A program made the position numbers and the translations under genes. A stretch of DNA of 14,943 nucleotides from Gemmatimonadota bacterium. GTDB taxonomy: Bacteria; Gemmatimonadota; Gemmatimonadetes; Longimicrobiales; Gaopeijiaceae. Under the pieces are notes generated by a model. It saw nothing but the letters and a program-made list of their open reading frames with translations, did no database searches and was not told the DNA's origin. Numbering within the stretch: the first letter of the stretch is position 1; the number at the start of each line of letters is the position of its first letter. Of this stretch, positions 7,027-14,701 are shown in pieces. The stretch covers positions 1 through 14,943 of the forward strand of contig JAUXEE010000021.1 of NCBI GenBank assembly GCA_030618065.1, read 5' to 3'.

Positions 7027-8213
7027 CCGAGCCGGCCGGCCAGAACGGGCCGGAACGGGAGGAGGGGCCGACAGCTCCTCCCGCGTCGGAAGAGGTGGCG
7101 GGTGAAACCACTCAAGGGGAAGCCCAACCGTCGGAGAGCGAGCCCGGGAGGGATCCGGTGCGCCTGGCGACATTGGTGGTCCTCGCCCTTTGTGTCGTGT
7201 TGTTCCTGGTCTACCTCCGGGCCGACCGGATCATGCCGTACTCCGATCAGGCGAGGGTGAGCGGATACACGGTTTCGGTGACTCCCCAGGTGTCGGGCTA
7301 CCTCACCGGCATCGAGGTAGAACTCCATGAGGTGGTGGAACCGGGGCGCGTACTGGTGAGGATCGATACGTCCCAGTACCAGATCGCCGTCCGGGCTGCC
7401 CGGGCCACCCTGGACAACACCATCCAGCAGCTCGGTGTGGCCGACGCCGGCGTCGCGGCGGCGGCGGCACGCTTGGCCGCCGCCCGGGCCCAGGAGAGCA
7501 TCGCCCGCCTGGAGAGGGACCGGGTCCTGGGGATCAGTGAACGCAACCCGAATGCTCTGGCAAAGGCCGACCTGGACCGTGCCGAATCCGCTTTCACCCA
7601 GGCGGAAGCCCAGGTGGCCTCGGCGAAAGCGGAGCTACAGGGGGCCAGGGCCCAGCTGGGGGTGCAAGGAGAAGGAAACCCTGCTATCCGGTCGGCCATG
7701 GCCGGGTTGGAACAGGCCGAGCTGAACCTGGCCAGGACCGTCCTTCGAGCCCCAGCCCGAGGGGCCATCGAGAGTCTCGAGCTGGACGTGGGCCACTTTG
7801 CGGCGGCCGGCCAACCGCTCATGACCTTCGTGTCCACCTCCGGGGTTTGGATTCGGGCCGACATGCGGGAAAACAACCTGGAGAATCTCGAGCCTGGCGA
7901 TGCGGTGTGGATCCTCCTGGACGCGGTCCCGGGTAGGATCTTACACGGAACGCTCAGGAGTGTCGGCCTGGGTGTGAGCTCCGGGGGCGTGTCTTCCAGG
8001 GGGGAGCTCCCTAATGTGTCCCCGACCACTGGGTGGCTGAGGCAACCCCAGCAGTTCCCGGTCATCATCGACCTGGGGGACGATGTCCCCGGGGAGGAGC
8101 TCAGAGTCGGAGCCCAGGCCAATGTCATGGTGTTCACCCGGGAACGGGCCCTCCTGAACCCCATTGGCCGCCTCGTGATGCGGACCCTCAGCCTCCTTTC
8201 GTATGTCCGCTGA
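7023..8213 (+). CDS. HlyD/EmrA-type periplasmic adaptor (membrane fusion protein)
   Basis: 396 residues. An acidic, disordered cytoplasmic head (1-45) precedes one transmembrane helix (about 47-66). A biotinyl-lipoyl half (about 83-117, VTPQVSGYLTGIEV) leads into a long Ala/Glu/Arg-rich coiled-coil hairpin (about 118-238), the second lipoyl half (LRAPARGAIESLELDVG, 241-257) and a beta-barrel domain (about 273-372). The order is that of EmrA, AaeA and YibH-type adaptors. It should bridge the inner-membrane protein at 8203 to the outer-membrane factor at 9288. The coiled-coil hairpin is of a length suited to docking on a TolC-like tip. Its start overlaps the AI-2E gene stop by 4 nt (ATGA) and its end overlaps the next gene by 11 nt. 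Confidence 0.9.
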   Translation: MTEPAGQNGPEREEGPTAPPASEEVAGETTQGEAQPSESEPGRDPVRLATLVVLALCVVLFLVYLRADRIMPYSDQARVSGYTVSVTPQVSGYLTGIEVELHEVVEPGRVLVRIDTSQYQIAVRAARATLDNTIQQLGVADAGVAAAAARLAAARAQESIARLERDRVLGISERNPNALAKADLDRAESAFTQAEAQVASAKAELQGARAQLGVQGEGNPAIRSAMAGLEQAELNLARTVLRAPARGAIESLELDVGHFAAAGQPLMTFVSTSGVWIRADMRENNLENLEPGDAVWILLDAVPGRILHGTLRSVGLGVSSGGVSSRGELPNVSPTTGWLRQPQQFPVIIDLGDDVPGEELRVGAQANVMVFTRERALLNPIGRLVMRTLSLLSYVR

Positions 8214-9288
8214 GGCGGCCACGGTAGAGACTCCGATCCTGACGGACCCCCTGGCGGCTCGCCGCCAGGCTCAGATCTTCCGCCTCGCATTTGGCATGGC
8301 CCTGTCGGCGGGGATCGCCTTCGGTTTGGCCTGGCCTCTGGCCTTTCTCACCCCGGTCATCACGGCCAAGCTCCTGACACTCCCAAGAGTCCTTCCCGTC
8401 AAGGCCGGGGTCGGGTTTTTGGTGATCCTCTCCGTGTCCATGATCCTGAGCAGGGAGTTGCTGGTTCCGACGTTGGAGTTTCCCGCGGTTCACCTCCTAC
8501 TCACCGGGCTCATCCTCTTCCTTCTGTTTTATGTGAAAGCCGGGGGGGCCAATCCCATCCTGGTGGTGCTCTTGATGCTTGGAGTCCTCCTCGTGCCCCT
8601 TGCCGGCACCGTTTCCATAACTCTGGCGACGTGGGTGACCGAGGGGTTGATCTTCGCCACGGCGGTGGGCATCGCGATGCATTACATCACCGCCGCCATC
8701 TTCCCGGATCTCAGGGTTGTAGAGGGTTCGAGAGTCGCCGCCGGAGAATCCTCGGAGGCAACCGGGGAGGGATCCCAGGTCCCACGTTCACCCCAGGTCC
8801 GCTCCGCCCTGGCCCTCCGAAGCCTCGTCGTGATTTTCCCTCTGGCGGCGGGATTCCAGCTTTTTTCCCTCGTCGAGTTCATGGTGGCCCTCATTATGGC
8901 AACCCTCCTGGCTCTGGAGCCCGAGTTCGGGAAACACCTGAAAGTGGGGAAGGGCCTGATTCTGGCAAACCTGGTTGGCGGGCTCATCGCCGTAGGGATC
9001 TACAGACTTCTCGTGTGGGTGCCGTCGTTCACCTTCTTCCTTCTCCTGGTCTTCCTTGGGGGACTTTGGATGGGCGGTCACATCTTCTCCGAACGGCCAC
9101 TGGGGAAGCTTTTGGGTGCGGGCATCACCACCGTCTTTCTAATTCTTGGACCGGTTATCACTGGTGAGGCTGCGGCGGGAGTAGAACTGCTGATCCGCCT
9201 CGGACTCATCATGGGCGCGGTTGTCTACGTCGTACTCGCCTTCGGTCTACTGGAACGACTTACTCGGGGGAGGAGGTTGGCCCCGTAA
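8203..9288 (+). CDS. DUF2955/FUSC-like inner-membrane efflux component
   Basis: 361 residues in two similar membrane halves. Residues about 27-165 hold hydrophobic helices, then a polar, Ser/Glu-rich cytoplasmic loop (about 168-205), then a second helical block (about 206-350) and a basic end. This layout, and its place directly after a HlyD adaptor, match DUF2955 proteins, which are related in plan to the FUSC/AaeB aromatic-acid exporters. I assign it as the probable substrate-moving subunit of the tripartite pump; the substrate is unknown, with organic acids or other small aromatics suggested only by the AaeB analogy. ATG 8203 lies inside the adaptor gene (11-nt overlap) with no clear ribosome-binding site, which suggests translational coupling. 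Its TAA stop overlaps the next ATG (TAATG at 9286-9290). Confidence 0.75.
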   Translation: MSAEAATVETPILTDPLAARRQAQIFRLAFGMALSAGIAFGLAWPLAFLTPVITAKLLTLPRVLPVKAGVGFLVILSVSMILSRELLVPTLEFPAVHLLLTGLILFLLFYVKAGGANPILVVLLMLGVLLVPLAGTVSITLATWVTEGLIFATAVGIAMHYITAAIFPDLRVVEGSRVAAGESSEATGEGSQVPRSPQVRSALALRSLVVIFPLAAGFQLFSLVEFMVALIMATLLALEPEFGKHLKVGKGLILANLVGGLIAVGIYRLLVWVPSFTFFLLLVFLGGLWMGGHIFSERPLGKLLGAGITTVFLILGPVITGEAAAGVELLIRLGLIMGAVVYVVLAFGLLERLTRGRRLAP

Positions 9289-10709
9289 TGGACGGCATCT
9301 TCCTGAAGTGGAGCTCTTTCCCTCCCCATCGTGCCATACTGGCCTTGCTGATGACTGTGGCACTTGCCACGGCATGCAAAAGGGGGCCGGACTTCGAACC
9401 CCCTGTGACACCGTCCCCGGCCGACTATAGGGGAGCGGTTCCCGCCGGCGAGTCCGTGGCCAATGTCCCCTGGTGGGACCTGTATCAGGACCCGGCCCTC
9501 CAGAGCCTCATCGAGACCGGACTCGAGAACAATCGAGGCCTCCGGGAAGCCGCGGCTCGGATTGCCGAGTCCCGAGCGAGCCTGGGTATGGTTCGATCCG
9601 ATCTCTACCCGAGCGTCACCGGTCTCGGGGTGGGGTTTTACCAGAGAACCGGCCAGGCCGACTCGGTAAGCAACTTCGACAACTTCAAGCTGGCAGCTTC
9701 AGCCGGGTACGAGGTCGATCTGTGGGGAAAGATCGCACGGTCCAACGAGGCGGCCATTCAGGGCCTCCTTGCCACAGAGGAAGCTTACCGAACGGTCACG
9801 ATTACCCTTGTAGCCGATATCGCCGGGGCGTATCTGGTTCTCCGGGACCTGGACGCTCGCTTGGCGTTGGCCGAGGCGAACGTAGAGGCATTTTCGGAAT
9901 CTCTGGATCTCCTGGAGACGCGAGCGGCTGGTGGCCTGGTTCCCACCGTGGCGGTCAACCAGGCCAGGGTGGAGCTCGCCGACGGTGAAGCCGTCATCCA
10001 GAAGTTGGTCCGCGCCCGGGCGCAAACCGAAAATGTTCTGAGTCTGCTCGTCGGCCGCCTCCCCGGAGAAGTGGCTCGCGGGGAGTCCCTTTCAGAGTTG
10101 GGATTCCCTCCCGAGGTCCCGCCGGGGCTCCCCTCCGAGTTGCTCCAACGGCGCCCAGACGTGCTGGGGGTTGAACGGGCTCTTCATGCCCAGACCGCCC
10201 TTATCGGTGTGGCTGATGCGGCTCGTTTTCCCTCTATCTCGCTCACGACCTCGTTCGGAATCAAGACAACGAGCCTGGGAGAGTTGGTCTCCACCAATTC
10301 TTTCCTGAACCTGGGGGCCAACATTCTCGGGCCCATCTTCAATGCCGGAAAGAGCAAGGCCCGGGTGGAGGTGGAAAGAGCAAAGGCCGAGCAGCTCCTT
10401 AACCAATATGAGCAGGTGGTTCTGAATGCTTTCCGCGAAGTGGAGGATGCACTGGTCGCGGTGGAGACGTATCGACTCGAGCACGAGGCCAGGCTTCGCC
10501 AACTCCAGGCCGCCCGGGAAGGATTAGATGCGGCGGAGGCCCTCTTCGATGGAGGTCTCATCAGCTACTCCGAGGTCCTGGACCTCCAACGGGCCCAGTT
10601 CGGCTCCCAGCTCATGGTGTCGGAAGCACTCCAGCTCCACCACTCCGCCATCGTCCAGCTGTACAGGGCCCTGGGAGGTGGGTGGACAGTAGAGGAGACG
10701 GGGTCGTAG
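9288..10709 (+). CDS. NodT/OprM-type outer-membrane efflux lipoprotein
   Basis: 473 residues. A hydrophobic signal (about 15-28) ends in a lipobox-like LATA-C30, a slightly non-consensus site. The next residues (KRGPDFEPPVTPSPADYRG) match the start of the NodT family of outer-membrane factors. Two repeated OEP domains follow: in each, long Ala/Glu/Arg helices flank beta-strands (WWDLYQDPALQSLI; GYEVDLWGKIARS; then SELLQRRPDVLGVERALH; LGANILGPIFNAGKSKARVE; FREVEDALVAV; GLISYSEVLDLQ). Family members form trimeric TolC-like channels through the outer membrane and periplasm. It completes the pump formed with the adaptor and the DUF2955 protein. GGAGGAGG lies about 11 nt before the ATG. The convergent gene starts its stop codon only 12 bp after this one, with no clear terminator in between. 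Confidence 0.92.
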   Translation: MDGIFLKWSSFPPHRAILALLMTVALATACKRGPDFEPPVTPSPADYRGAVPAGESVANVPWWDLYQDPALQSLIETGLENNRGLREAAARIAESRASLGMVRSDLYPSVTGLGVGFYQRTGQADSVSNFDNFKLAASAGYEVDLWGKIARSNEAAIQGLLATEEAYRTVTITLVADIAGAYLVLRDLDARLALAEANVEAFSESLDLLETRAAGGLVPTVAVNQARVELADGEAVIQKLVRARAQTENVLSLLVGRLPGEVARGESLSELGFPPEVPPGLPSELLQRRPDVLGVERALHAQTALIGVADAARFPSISLTTSFGIKTTSLGELVSTNSFLNLGANILGPIFNAGKSKARVEVERAKAEQLLNQYEQVVLNAFREVEDALVAVETYRLEHEARLRQLQAAREGLDAAEALFDGGLISYSEVLDLQRAQFGSQLMVSEALQLHHSAIVQLYRALGGGWTVEETGS

Positions 10710-10721
10710 GTAGTGGCGGTC

Positions 10722-11006
10722 CTACTTGCCACCTTCGGTTTCTGCTTCCGTCTTTTTCTCCGCCTCAGGCTTGGCTGCAGCGTCCCGCTTCTGAGGAGCT
10801 TCCGCATCCGGCGAGTACCAGGGCCTCCCGTAGACTCCCGGATACCCACCGTAGACTCCCCCAGGTGGATACCCCACCCAAGGCCCGGGAGCTGCTACTC
10901 CGACGTAGACCGTCGTACCAGGCCCACATGCCACGGCAGGGAGGGCGATTGCCACGAAAGCCAGTGCCTTCAGGATCCTCTTTGCGGTTCGGTTCGTGTT
11001 CGTCAT
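10722..11006 (-). CDS. Small Gly/Tyr/Pro-rich lipoprotein, function unknown
   Basis: 94 residues from the chosen start. A basic N-terminus (TNRTAKR), hydrophobic 11-25 and PAVA-C27 suggest a lipoprotein. After a short strand-like part (TTVYVGVAAPGPW) comes a Gly/Tyr/Pro segment with a 7-residue repeat (GVYGGYP then GVYGRPW), visible in DNA as a 12-bp direct repeat 21 bp apart (10828-10839 and 10849-10860). The last 25 residues are highly charged Lys/Glu/Ala. This resembles small surface or periplasmic spacer proteins, but no family is recognised. The open frame extends to 11030; I start at ATG 11006 because it overlaps the VOC gene's stop exactly (ATGA, 11003-11006) and follows GAGGGG by 9 nt. 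It is thus coupled to the VOC lipoprotein. Confidence 0.7.
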   Translation of the reverse strand: MTNTNRTAKRILKALAFVAIALPAVACGPGTTVYVGVAAPGPWVGYPPGGVYGGYPGVYGRPWYSPDAEAPQKRDAAAKPEAEKKTEAETEGGK

Positions 11007-11896
11007 CGGTCTAGCCCCTCTGGCGGCCATTTCTGAATAGTGACGGCCGCCCCTGAGGGGTCGGCGATGACAGCGACGTCTCCGCCACGGATTTCGGGAT
11101 CAGGGGCGAAGATGACTCGTCCACCCAACTCCTCCACCCGGGCCACCAGCGGCGCGGGATCCTCCACCAGGACGTAGGGGAGCCAGTTGGGCTCCACCAC
11201 CTCTAAACCATAGGCCAGAACACCAGCCAGTGTGAGGCCGTCCCGCTCGAGAAGGTAATAGTCCCCTGGGTTCCGGGCTTCATATTCGACGGCCTCGTAT
11301 CCTATCAACGCTCGGTAGAACTCCAGGGAAGCTTCTGGATCCCGGGTCCAGAGCTCCGTCCACAACCATCCCCCCACTTCCGTTCGCTCCAGAGGCGGGT
11401 TTCCGGTGGGGGAGTTCACCAGGGCCAGGAGCGCGTTCTGGTTGTCCCTCACAATGGCTATTCGGCCACGGTGGGGCAGGTCCTGTGGGCCGCCATCCAG
11501 TGTGCCACCGAGGCGAAGAACCTCTTCCACTGCCAGGTCAACGTCCGGTACGGAGAGGTTGCTGACCCACTGGGAGGTATTGACCTCCATTCGCATCTCT
11601 CGGGTGTCGGCGATTCCCCCGATGGGTCGTCCGTTGTGGAGGATCGTCGTGAACACCGGGGACTCCTCTCCACCGTCGTCAAAGGTCCAGCCGAAGAGGC
11701 CGCCGTAGAAACGCTTCGCACCCTCAGGGTCGTTGGTAAGGAGGTCGTACCAGACGAACTGCCCAATCTGCCGAGAATCGGAGGGGGTCGGAGTCAGGGG
11801 CGGGACGATGGTTTGTCGAGGGGCACACGATGAGAGGGCAAGCGCACCGAAGATCGCCAGCAGCTTTGCAGGACGACCCCGTGAGAGAATCACCAT
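11003..11896 (-). CDS. Exported tandem-VOC (glyoxalase-fold) lipoprotein
   Basis: 297 residues from ATG 11896. A signal segment (about 11-21) ends in a good lipobox LSS-C24. Two vicinal-oxygen-chelate domains follow: the first begins QFVWYDLLTNDPEGAKRFYG (about residue 46) and the second GWLWTELWTRDPEASLEFYR (about 179). Each has the D-P-E-x-A/S...FY opening and a closing beta-strand, as in COG3324-type predicted lactoylglutathione-lyase relatives. Those relatives are mostly cytoplasmic; an exported lipid-anchored form is unusual. Classical glyoxalase metal ligands are not obvious, since Tyr or Thr occupies the first-strand position where glyoxalase I often has His or Gln. It may bind a ligand instead of catalysing a reaction. 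The frame is open to 12010, but the upstream 38 residues would bury the signal peptide. It is coupled to the small lipoprotein by ATGA. Confidence 0.8.
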   Translation of the reverse strand: MVILSRGRPAKLLAIFGALALSSCAPRQTIVPPLTPTPSDSRQIGQFVWYDLLTNDPEGAKRFYGGLFGWTFDDGGEESPVFTTILHNGRPIGGIADTREMRMEVNTSQWVSNLSVPDVDLAVEEVLRLGGTLDGGPQDLPHRGRIAIVRDNQNALLALVNSPTGNPPLERTEVGGWLWTELWTRDPEASLEFYRALIGYEAVEYEARNPGDYYLLERDGLTLAGVLAYGLEVVEPNWLPYVLVEDPAPLVARVEELGGRVIFAPDPEIRGGDVAVIADPSGAAVTIQKWPPEGLDR

Positions 11897-12034
11897 TGGT
11901 TTTCGCCTACATGGAAAAGAGGAAATGGGCCTTTTCGGATGAAGACTGAACTCGGACGCAGTAGTACACGTCTCCCAGCATTCGGGTCCGAGGCTGGTAG
12001 GTCGGAGCACAGGATGCGAGGGGAGCGGTTGCGT

Positions 12035-12337
12035 ATGGGGTCGAATTGGGATGCCGAAGAGTTCCTGATGGACTACGAGATGGTCCGAGAAGAGGAGATC
12101 ATCGCAGAGGCTTCGGACGGGGTCCAGGAGGCGGCCGAAAAGGCCATGCTGAACAGCCTGAAACAGAAGGTCAATGGGGTCCTGGCGGGGCTCGAGGAAG
12201 GCCAGTTCCTCAGTGTCGAAAGCAGGATGGGAGTGGATTACCCTCGGACCCGGGATAACCGGCCGAAGACGGGGGACCGGGAATTCACCTACACTTTGGA
12301 CAAGCCCCTTAGGCTGGGAATCTGGGCCAAGAAGTAG
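12035..12337 (+). CDS. Small hypothetical protein with no export signal
   Basis: 100 residues, not recognised. The first half is acidic and helical (AEEFLMDYEMVREEEIIAEA...VQEAAEKAML), with heptad-like hydrophobic spacing that could support dimerisation. The second half is basic and mixed strand/turn, ending in LGIWAKK. It has no signal peptide and no transmembrane segment, which sets it apart from every other gene here. The frame is open from 11939, with ATGs at 11939, 12014 and 12035; I choose 12035 because GAGGGGAG lies about 9 nt upstream and the earlier residues read like non-coding sequence. It is divergent from the VOC gene across a 138-bp gap and convergent with the transglycosylase gene. 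Confidence 0.55.
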   Translation: MGSNWDAEEFLMDYEMVREEEIIAEASDGVQEAAEKAMLNSLKQKVNGVLAGLEEGQFLSVESRMGVDYPRTRDNRPKTGDREFTYTLDKPLRLGIWAKK

Positions 12338-12344
12338 AGCCTCA

Positions 12345-12394
12345 CCCTTTTGTCGAAGGGCTCCGGGCAGAGCCGGCGGCGGAGAGCTGCCGGC
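12345..12394. terminator. Paired hairpins between convergent genes, possible bidirectional terminator
   Basis: In the 59-bp gap between convergent stops (12337 plus, 12397 minus) lie two hairpins: CCCTT-TTGTCG-AAGGG (12345-12360) and GCCGGC / GCCGGC (12372-12377 with 12389-12394), the latter extended by an inner GC pair and a GGAGA loop. T-runs are weak on both sides, so efficient intrinsic termination is uncertain, but the location fits. Confidence 0.4.
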
Positions 12395-12396
12395 CC

Positions 12397-13887
12397 TTAC
12401 TCTCTTTCGAGCTGCTCAAACCGTTTGTACGTGAGGTAGTACTTGTAGATGTTGCTCACGTACTGAACCGTTTCCCGCCCGATTCTCCGGGCAGCCACGT
12501 GCTCCACATTCCTGAACCACAGATTGGGATCCAGTCCCAGTTCCGACGCTTCGGCCCGGAGCCGGGCCACACGGGCCGGACCGGCGTTGTAGGCTACGAA
12601 GGCGAAGAAGTGCTCGTTCAGCTCGTCCAGGGGCTCGTCGGAGAAGTACCGGTCCAGGAGGAAACGCAGGTACTTGGTCCCTGCGTGGACGTTGTTCTCC
12701 ATCGTGGAGATGTCGGGGATTCCCACGTTGGGGTCGGCGGCGGTGGTGGGCATGAGCTGCATGATGCCCACAGCTCCCACATGACTGATCATGCTCTGGT
12801 CCAACCCGGATTCCTGGAAGGCCATGGCCAACAGCATCAGAGGGTCGAAACCGTATTCCCTGGCATACTCCTGAAAGACAGGTAGGGCGGAATTGTACCG
12901 GCGCTGGGCTTCACCCTGGGTGGGGTTGGCCACATAATCGACGTCCGCCAGGTGCCGACGAAGGGTGATGTTTCCAAGGAGTGTGCCCTGCCGGTGCTCG
13001 GCCGCGAACTCGTCCAACGCGTTTTTCAGCTGTGGGCTATCCCTCCGGATGGCCCACGCCACCCCGCCACCTTCCTTCAAGGGAACCTCCGTGTGGACCC
13101 GGACCTCCGGGAAGACCTGAGCCCAGAAGTCCGCGACGTGCCGGTCCACGACAGTGGCCGGAATCACTCCGGCATTCACCAGCTCCACGAGGTCCTCCGA
13201 TTCCAGGAGCTCGTTCGCCTCCTGAATTCGGATCGGATCCAGTCCATCCCCGCGAAGGTCTTGGTTCACTTGCAGGAGAGTCTGGTAGAAGCTGGACGAG
13301 GGCCGGACGTGGATCTCCATGCCCGCCAGGTCGGCCAGCCTCTCCAAACCCGGTGCGTCCGAGCTCGTCACCACAACCTCGGAGACGTTCCGAAGAAGGG
13401 GGGCACCGAAGTCCACAAGATCCAAACGCTCCGGGGTGATGGTGAGGTTTGCCGCAGCCAGATCCACCTTTCCTTCCGACAGAGCGGGGAGGAGTTGGTC
13501 CCTTGTCATGGGAATCAGGATCACGTGGACTTTGAGGTGCCCGGTCTCCAGCTGATCATTCAGGGATTTCTCGAAGAGGGTGAGGGCGTCGAAAGTGAGC
13601 CCCCGGGGCCGAGCGCCATCCAAGAAAAACAGGGTTTTGCTGTGAACGACGGCGGCTCTGATGATCCTCCGCTCCACCATACCATCCAGGTCCCCGAACC
13701 ACGGTGCCTGGAGTCGATCCAAACCGGGTATTCCCTGTGAGATCAGTGCGGGGTCGTCCACCAGGGCGGGCACCGAGGCCTCCTGCCCCCCGGGCTCTCC
13801 TCCCCCGCAACCCGGGAGTACCAGGGAATGGCAGAGGACGAGGCCGGCCAGCGCCGATGCGGAGTACGAACCGATGGGCCTACCCAT
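12397..13887 (-). CDS. mltF: MltF-type membrane-bound lytic murein transglycosylase
   Basis: 496 residues, close to the usual MltF length. A signal and lipobox LPG-C27 anchor it to a membrane facing the periplasm. Residues about 72-310 form a type-3 solute-binding (SBP_bac_3) domain, including a VDLAAANLTITPER stretch (141-154). Residues about 335-450 form a family-1 (SLT) transglycosylase domain: MAFQESGLD with predicted catalytic Glu359, GAVGIMQLMP (371-380) and AYNAG (432-436), all intact. The enzyme should cleave the MurNAc-GlcNAc bond with 1,6-anhydro ring formation, and the binding-like domain senses muropeptides in E. coli MltF. Its ATG lies in the end of the DUF2490-like gene (8-nt overlap ATGGGTAG, 13880-13887), so both are probably translated together. 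Little else could give this domain pair. Confidence 0.92.
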   Translation of the reverse strand: MGRPIGSYSASALAGLVLCHSLVLPGCGGGEPGGQEASVPALVDDPALISQGIPGLDRLQAPWFGDLDGMVERRIIRAAVVHSKTLFFLDGARPRGLTFDALTLFEKSLNDQLETGHLKVHVILIPMTRDQLLPALSEGKVDLAAANLTITPERLDLVDFGAPLLRNVSEVVVTSSDAPGLERLADLAGMEIHVRPSSSFYQTLLQVNQDLRGDGLDPIRIQEANELLESEDLVELVNAGVIPATVVDRHVADFWAQVFPEVRVHTEVPLKEGGGVAWAIRRDSPQLKNALDEFAAEHRQGTLLGNITLRRHLADVDYVANPTQGEAQRRYNSALPVFQEYAREYGFDPLMLLAMAFQESGLDQSMISHVGAVGIMQLMPTTAADPNVGIPDISTMENNVHAGTKYLRFLLDRYFSDEPLDELNEHFFAFVAYNAGPARVARLRAEASELGLDPNLWFRNVEHVAARRIGRETVQYVSNIYKYYLTYKRFEQLERE

Positions 13888-14614
13888 CGTGAACCAGCAA
13901 TCTCCGCAACAACCCCTGGAAGATGCGCAACCGGATATAGATCCGGTCGCTTGGGACCTTCAAGTCGAACCCGAGCTTCTCCCAGGTGAAATCAGCCCTC
14001 AGGCGCAGCTTGGAGCCTAAGTTGCGTCCAACGCCGAAGCCGATCCTGAGCTTCTCGTCGGCCGTACCGCCTTTGCCGGCGAGGGTGTAGAAGCCTTCGA
14101 TATGAAACAGGACGCGCAAGTCAGATCCGGAGGCGAAGCCTGCGAAGCTGTAGTCGGTCTGGAGTCGATACCGAGCCCGTAGGGATATGTCATCCGTCCA
14201 ATCGGCGGTTTCCCATATGAACCGTTCCTCGAGGCGCACGTAGTGCTGGAGGCGCAGCCTCCGCCCTTTGGGCCAGGTGGCGGCGATGCCCTGGAACGGT
14301 TGTAGTTCGAGCTGGTCGGCGCCTTCCCTGTCACGCCGGTAGAGGGTCCCGAGTCCGCCGACCAGACGGAAGGGCCCCACCGGGCCCTGAACGGCGGGAC
14401 GCACCACGAATTTCAGCCAGTCGTTGGAGTCGAGTGATGTTTGAAATCCGATTTCACCGAGAATCTCGCGACCCGATTCGCCGGTCCATCTGGGATTGTA
14501 GTCGAGCCAGAGTTGCTCCTGCACACCCGTCTCCCCCTCCTGGGCGACGGCCCCAAAGGGTGATATCAGCAGAAAAAGAAGGGTGGTGGCTACACTCGAG
14601 GCATTTCTAGGCAT
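13880..14614 (-). CDS. DUF2490-like outer-membrane beta-barrel protein
   Basis: 244 residues from ATG 14614. A signal peptide (hydrophobic about 9-21) is followed by likely cleavage at AVA/Q. The mature protein has repeated amphipathic strands (EQLWLDYNPRW, EILGEIGFQTSL, WLKFVVRPAVQG, FRLVGGLGTLYRRD, HYVRLEERF, ISLRARYRLQTDY, DLRVLFHIEGFYTL, EKLRIGFGVGRNL, KLRLRADFTWEKL, YIRLRIF), enough for ten to twelve strands. The HYVRLEERF block and overall plan resemble DUF2490 proteins, which are outer-membrane barrels of unknown role. A GTG at 14620 opens the same frame but is only 1 nt from the GAGAG ribosome-binding site; ATG 14614 has 7 nt. It lies between another barrel gene and the transglycosylase and overlaps the latter by 8 nt, implying a shared role in the envelope. 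Confidence 0.7.
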   Translation of the reverse strand: MPRNASSVATTLLFLLISPFGAVAQEGETGVQEQLWLDYNPRWTGESGREILGEIGFQTSLDSNDWLKFVVRPAVQGPVGPFRLVGGLGTLYRRDREGADQLELQPFQGIAATWPKGRRLRLQHYVRLEERFIWETADWTDDISLRARYRLQTDYSFAGFASGSDLRVLFHIEGFYTLAGKGGTADEKLRIGFGVGRNLGSKLRLRADFTWEKLGFDLKVPSDRIYIRLRIFQGLLRRLLVHDG

Positions 14615-14701
14615 CGTCACACTCTCAAAGCGTCCCGGGCGGGGATCCGGTGGCTCTGCGCTTCTTCGGTGGCTCGCATAAACTCAAAAGCCAGGCCATG
14701 C

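Noticed and set aside
6418..7173. A 251-codon His/Asp/Gly-rich antisense frame
   Set aside because: It is a shadow of the AI-2E-family gene and the adaptor start, with biased composition and no recognisable fold.
7298..8290. A 330-codon open frame antisense to the HlyD adaptor gene
   Set aside because: Its product is Ser/Arg/Pro-rich with no domain, and the opposite strand encodes a clear adaptor with intact domain order. Long antisense frames are expected in GC-rich coding DNA.
11914..11936. GAAAAG / CTTTTC inverted repeat upstream of the VOC gene
   Set aside because: A 6-bp AT-rich stem with an 11-nt loop is weak and could be chance; it lies in a divergent leader, where a terminator is not expected.
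12952..13740. A 262-codon open frame antisense to the transglycosylase gene
   Set aside because: The sense strand has intact SBP and SLT motifs; the antisense product has no signal, domain or ribosome-binding site.
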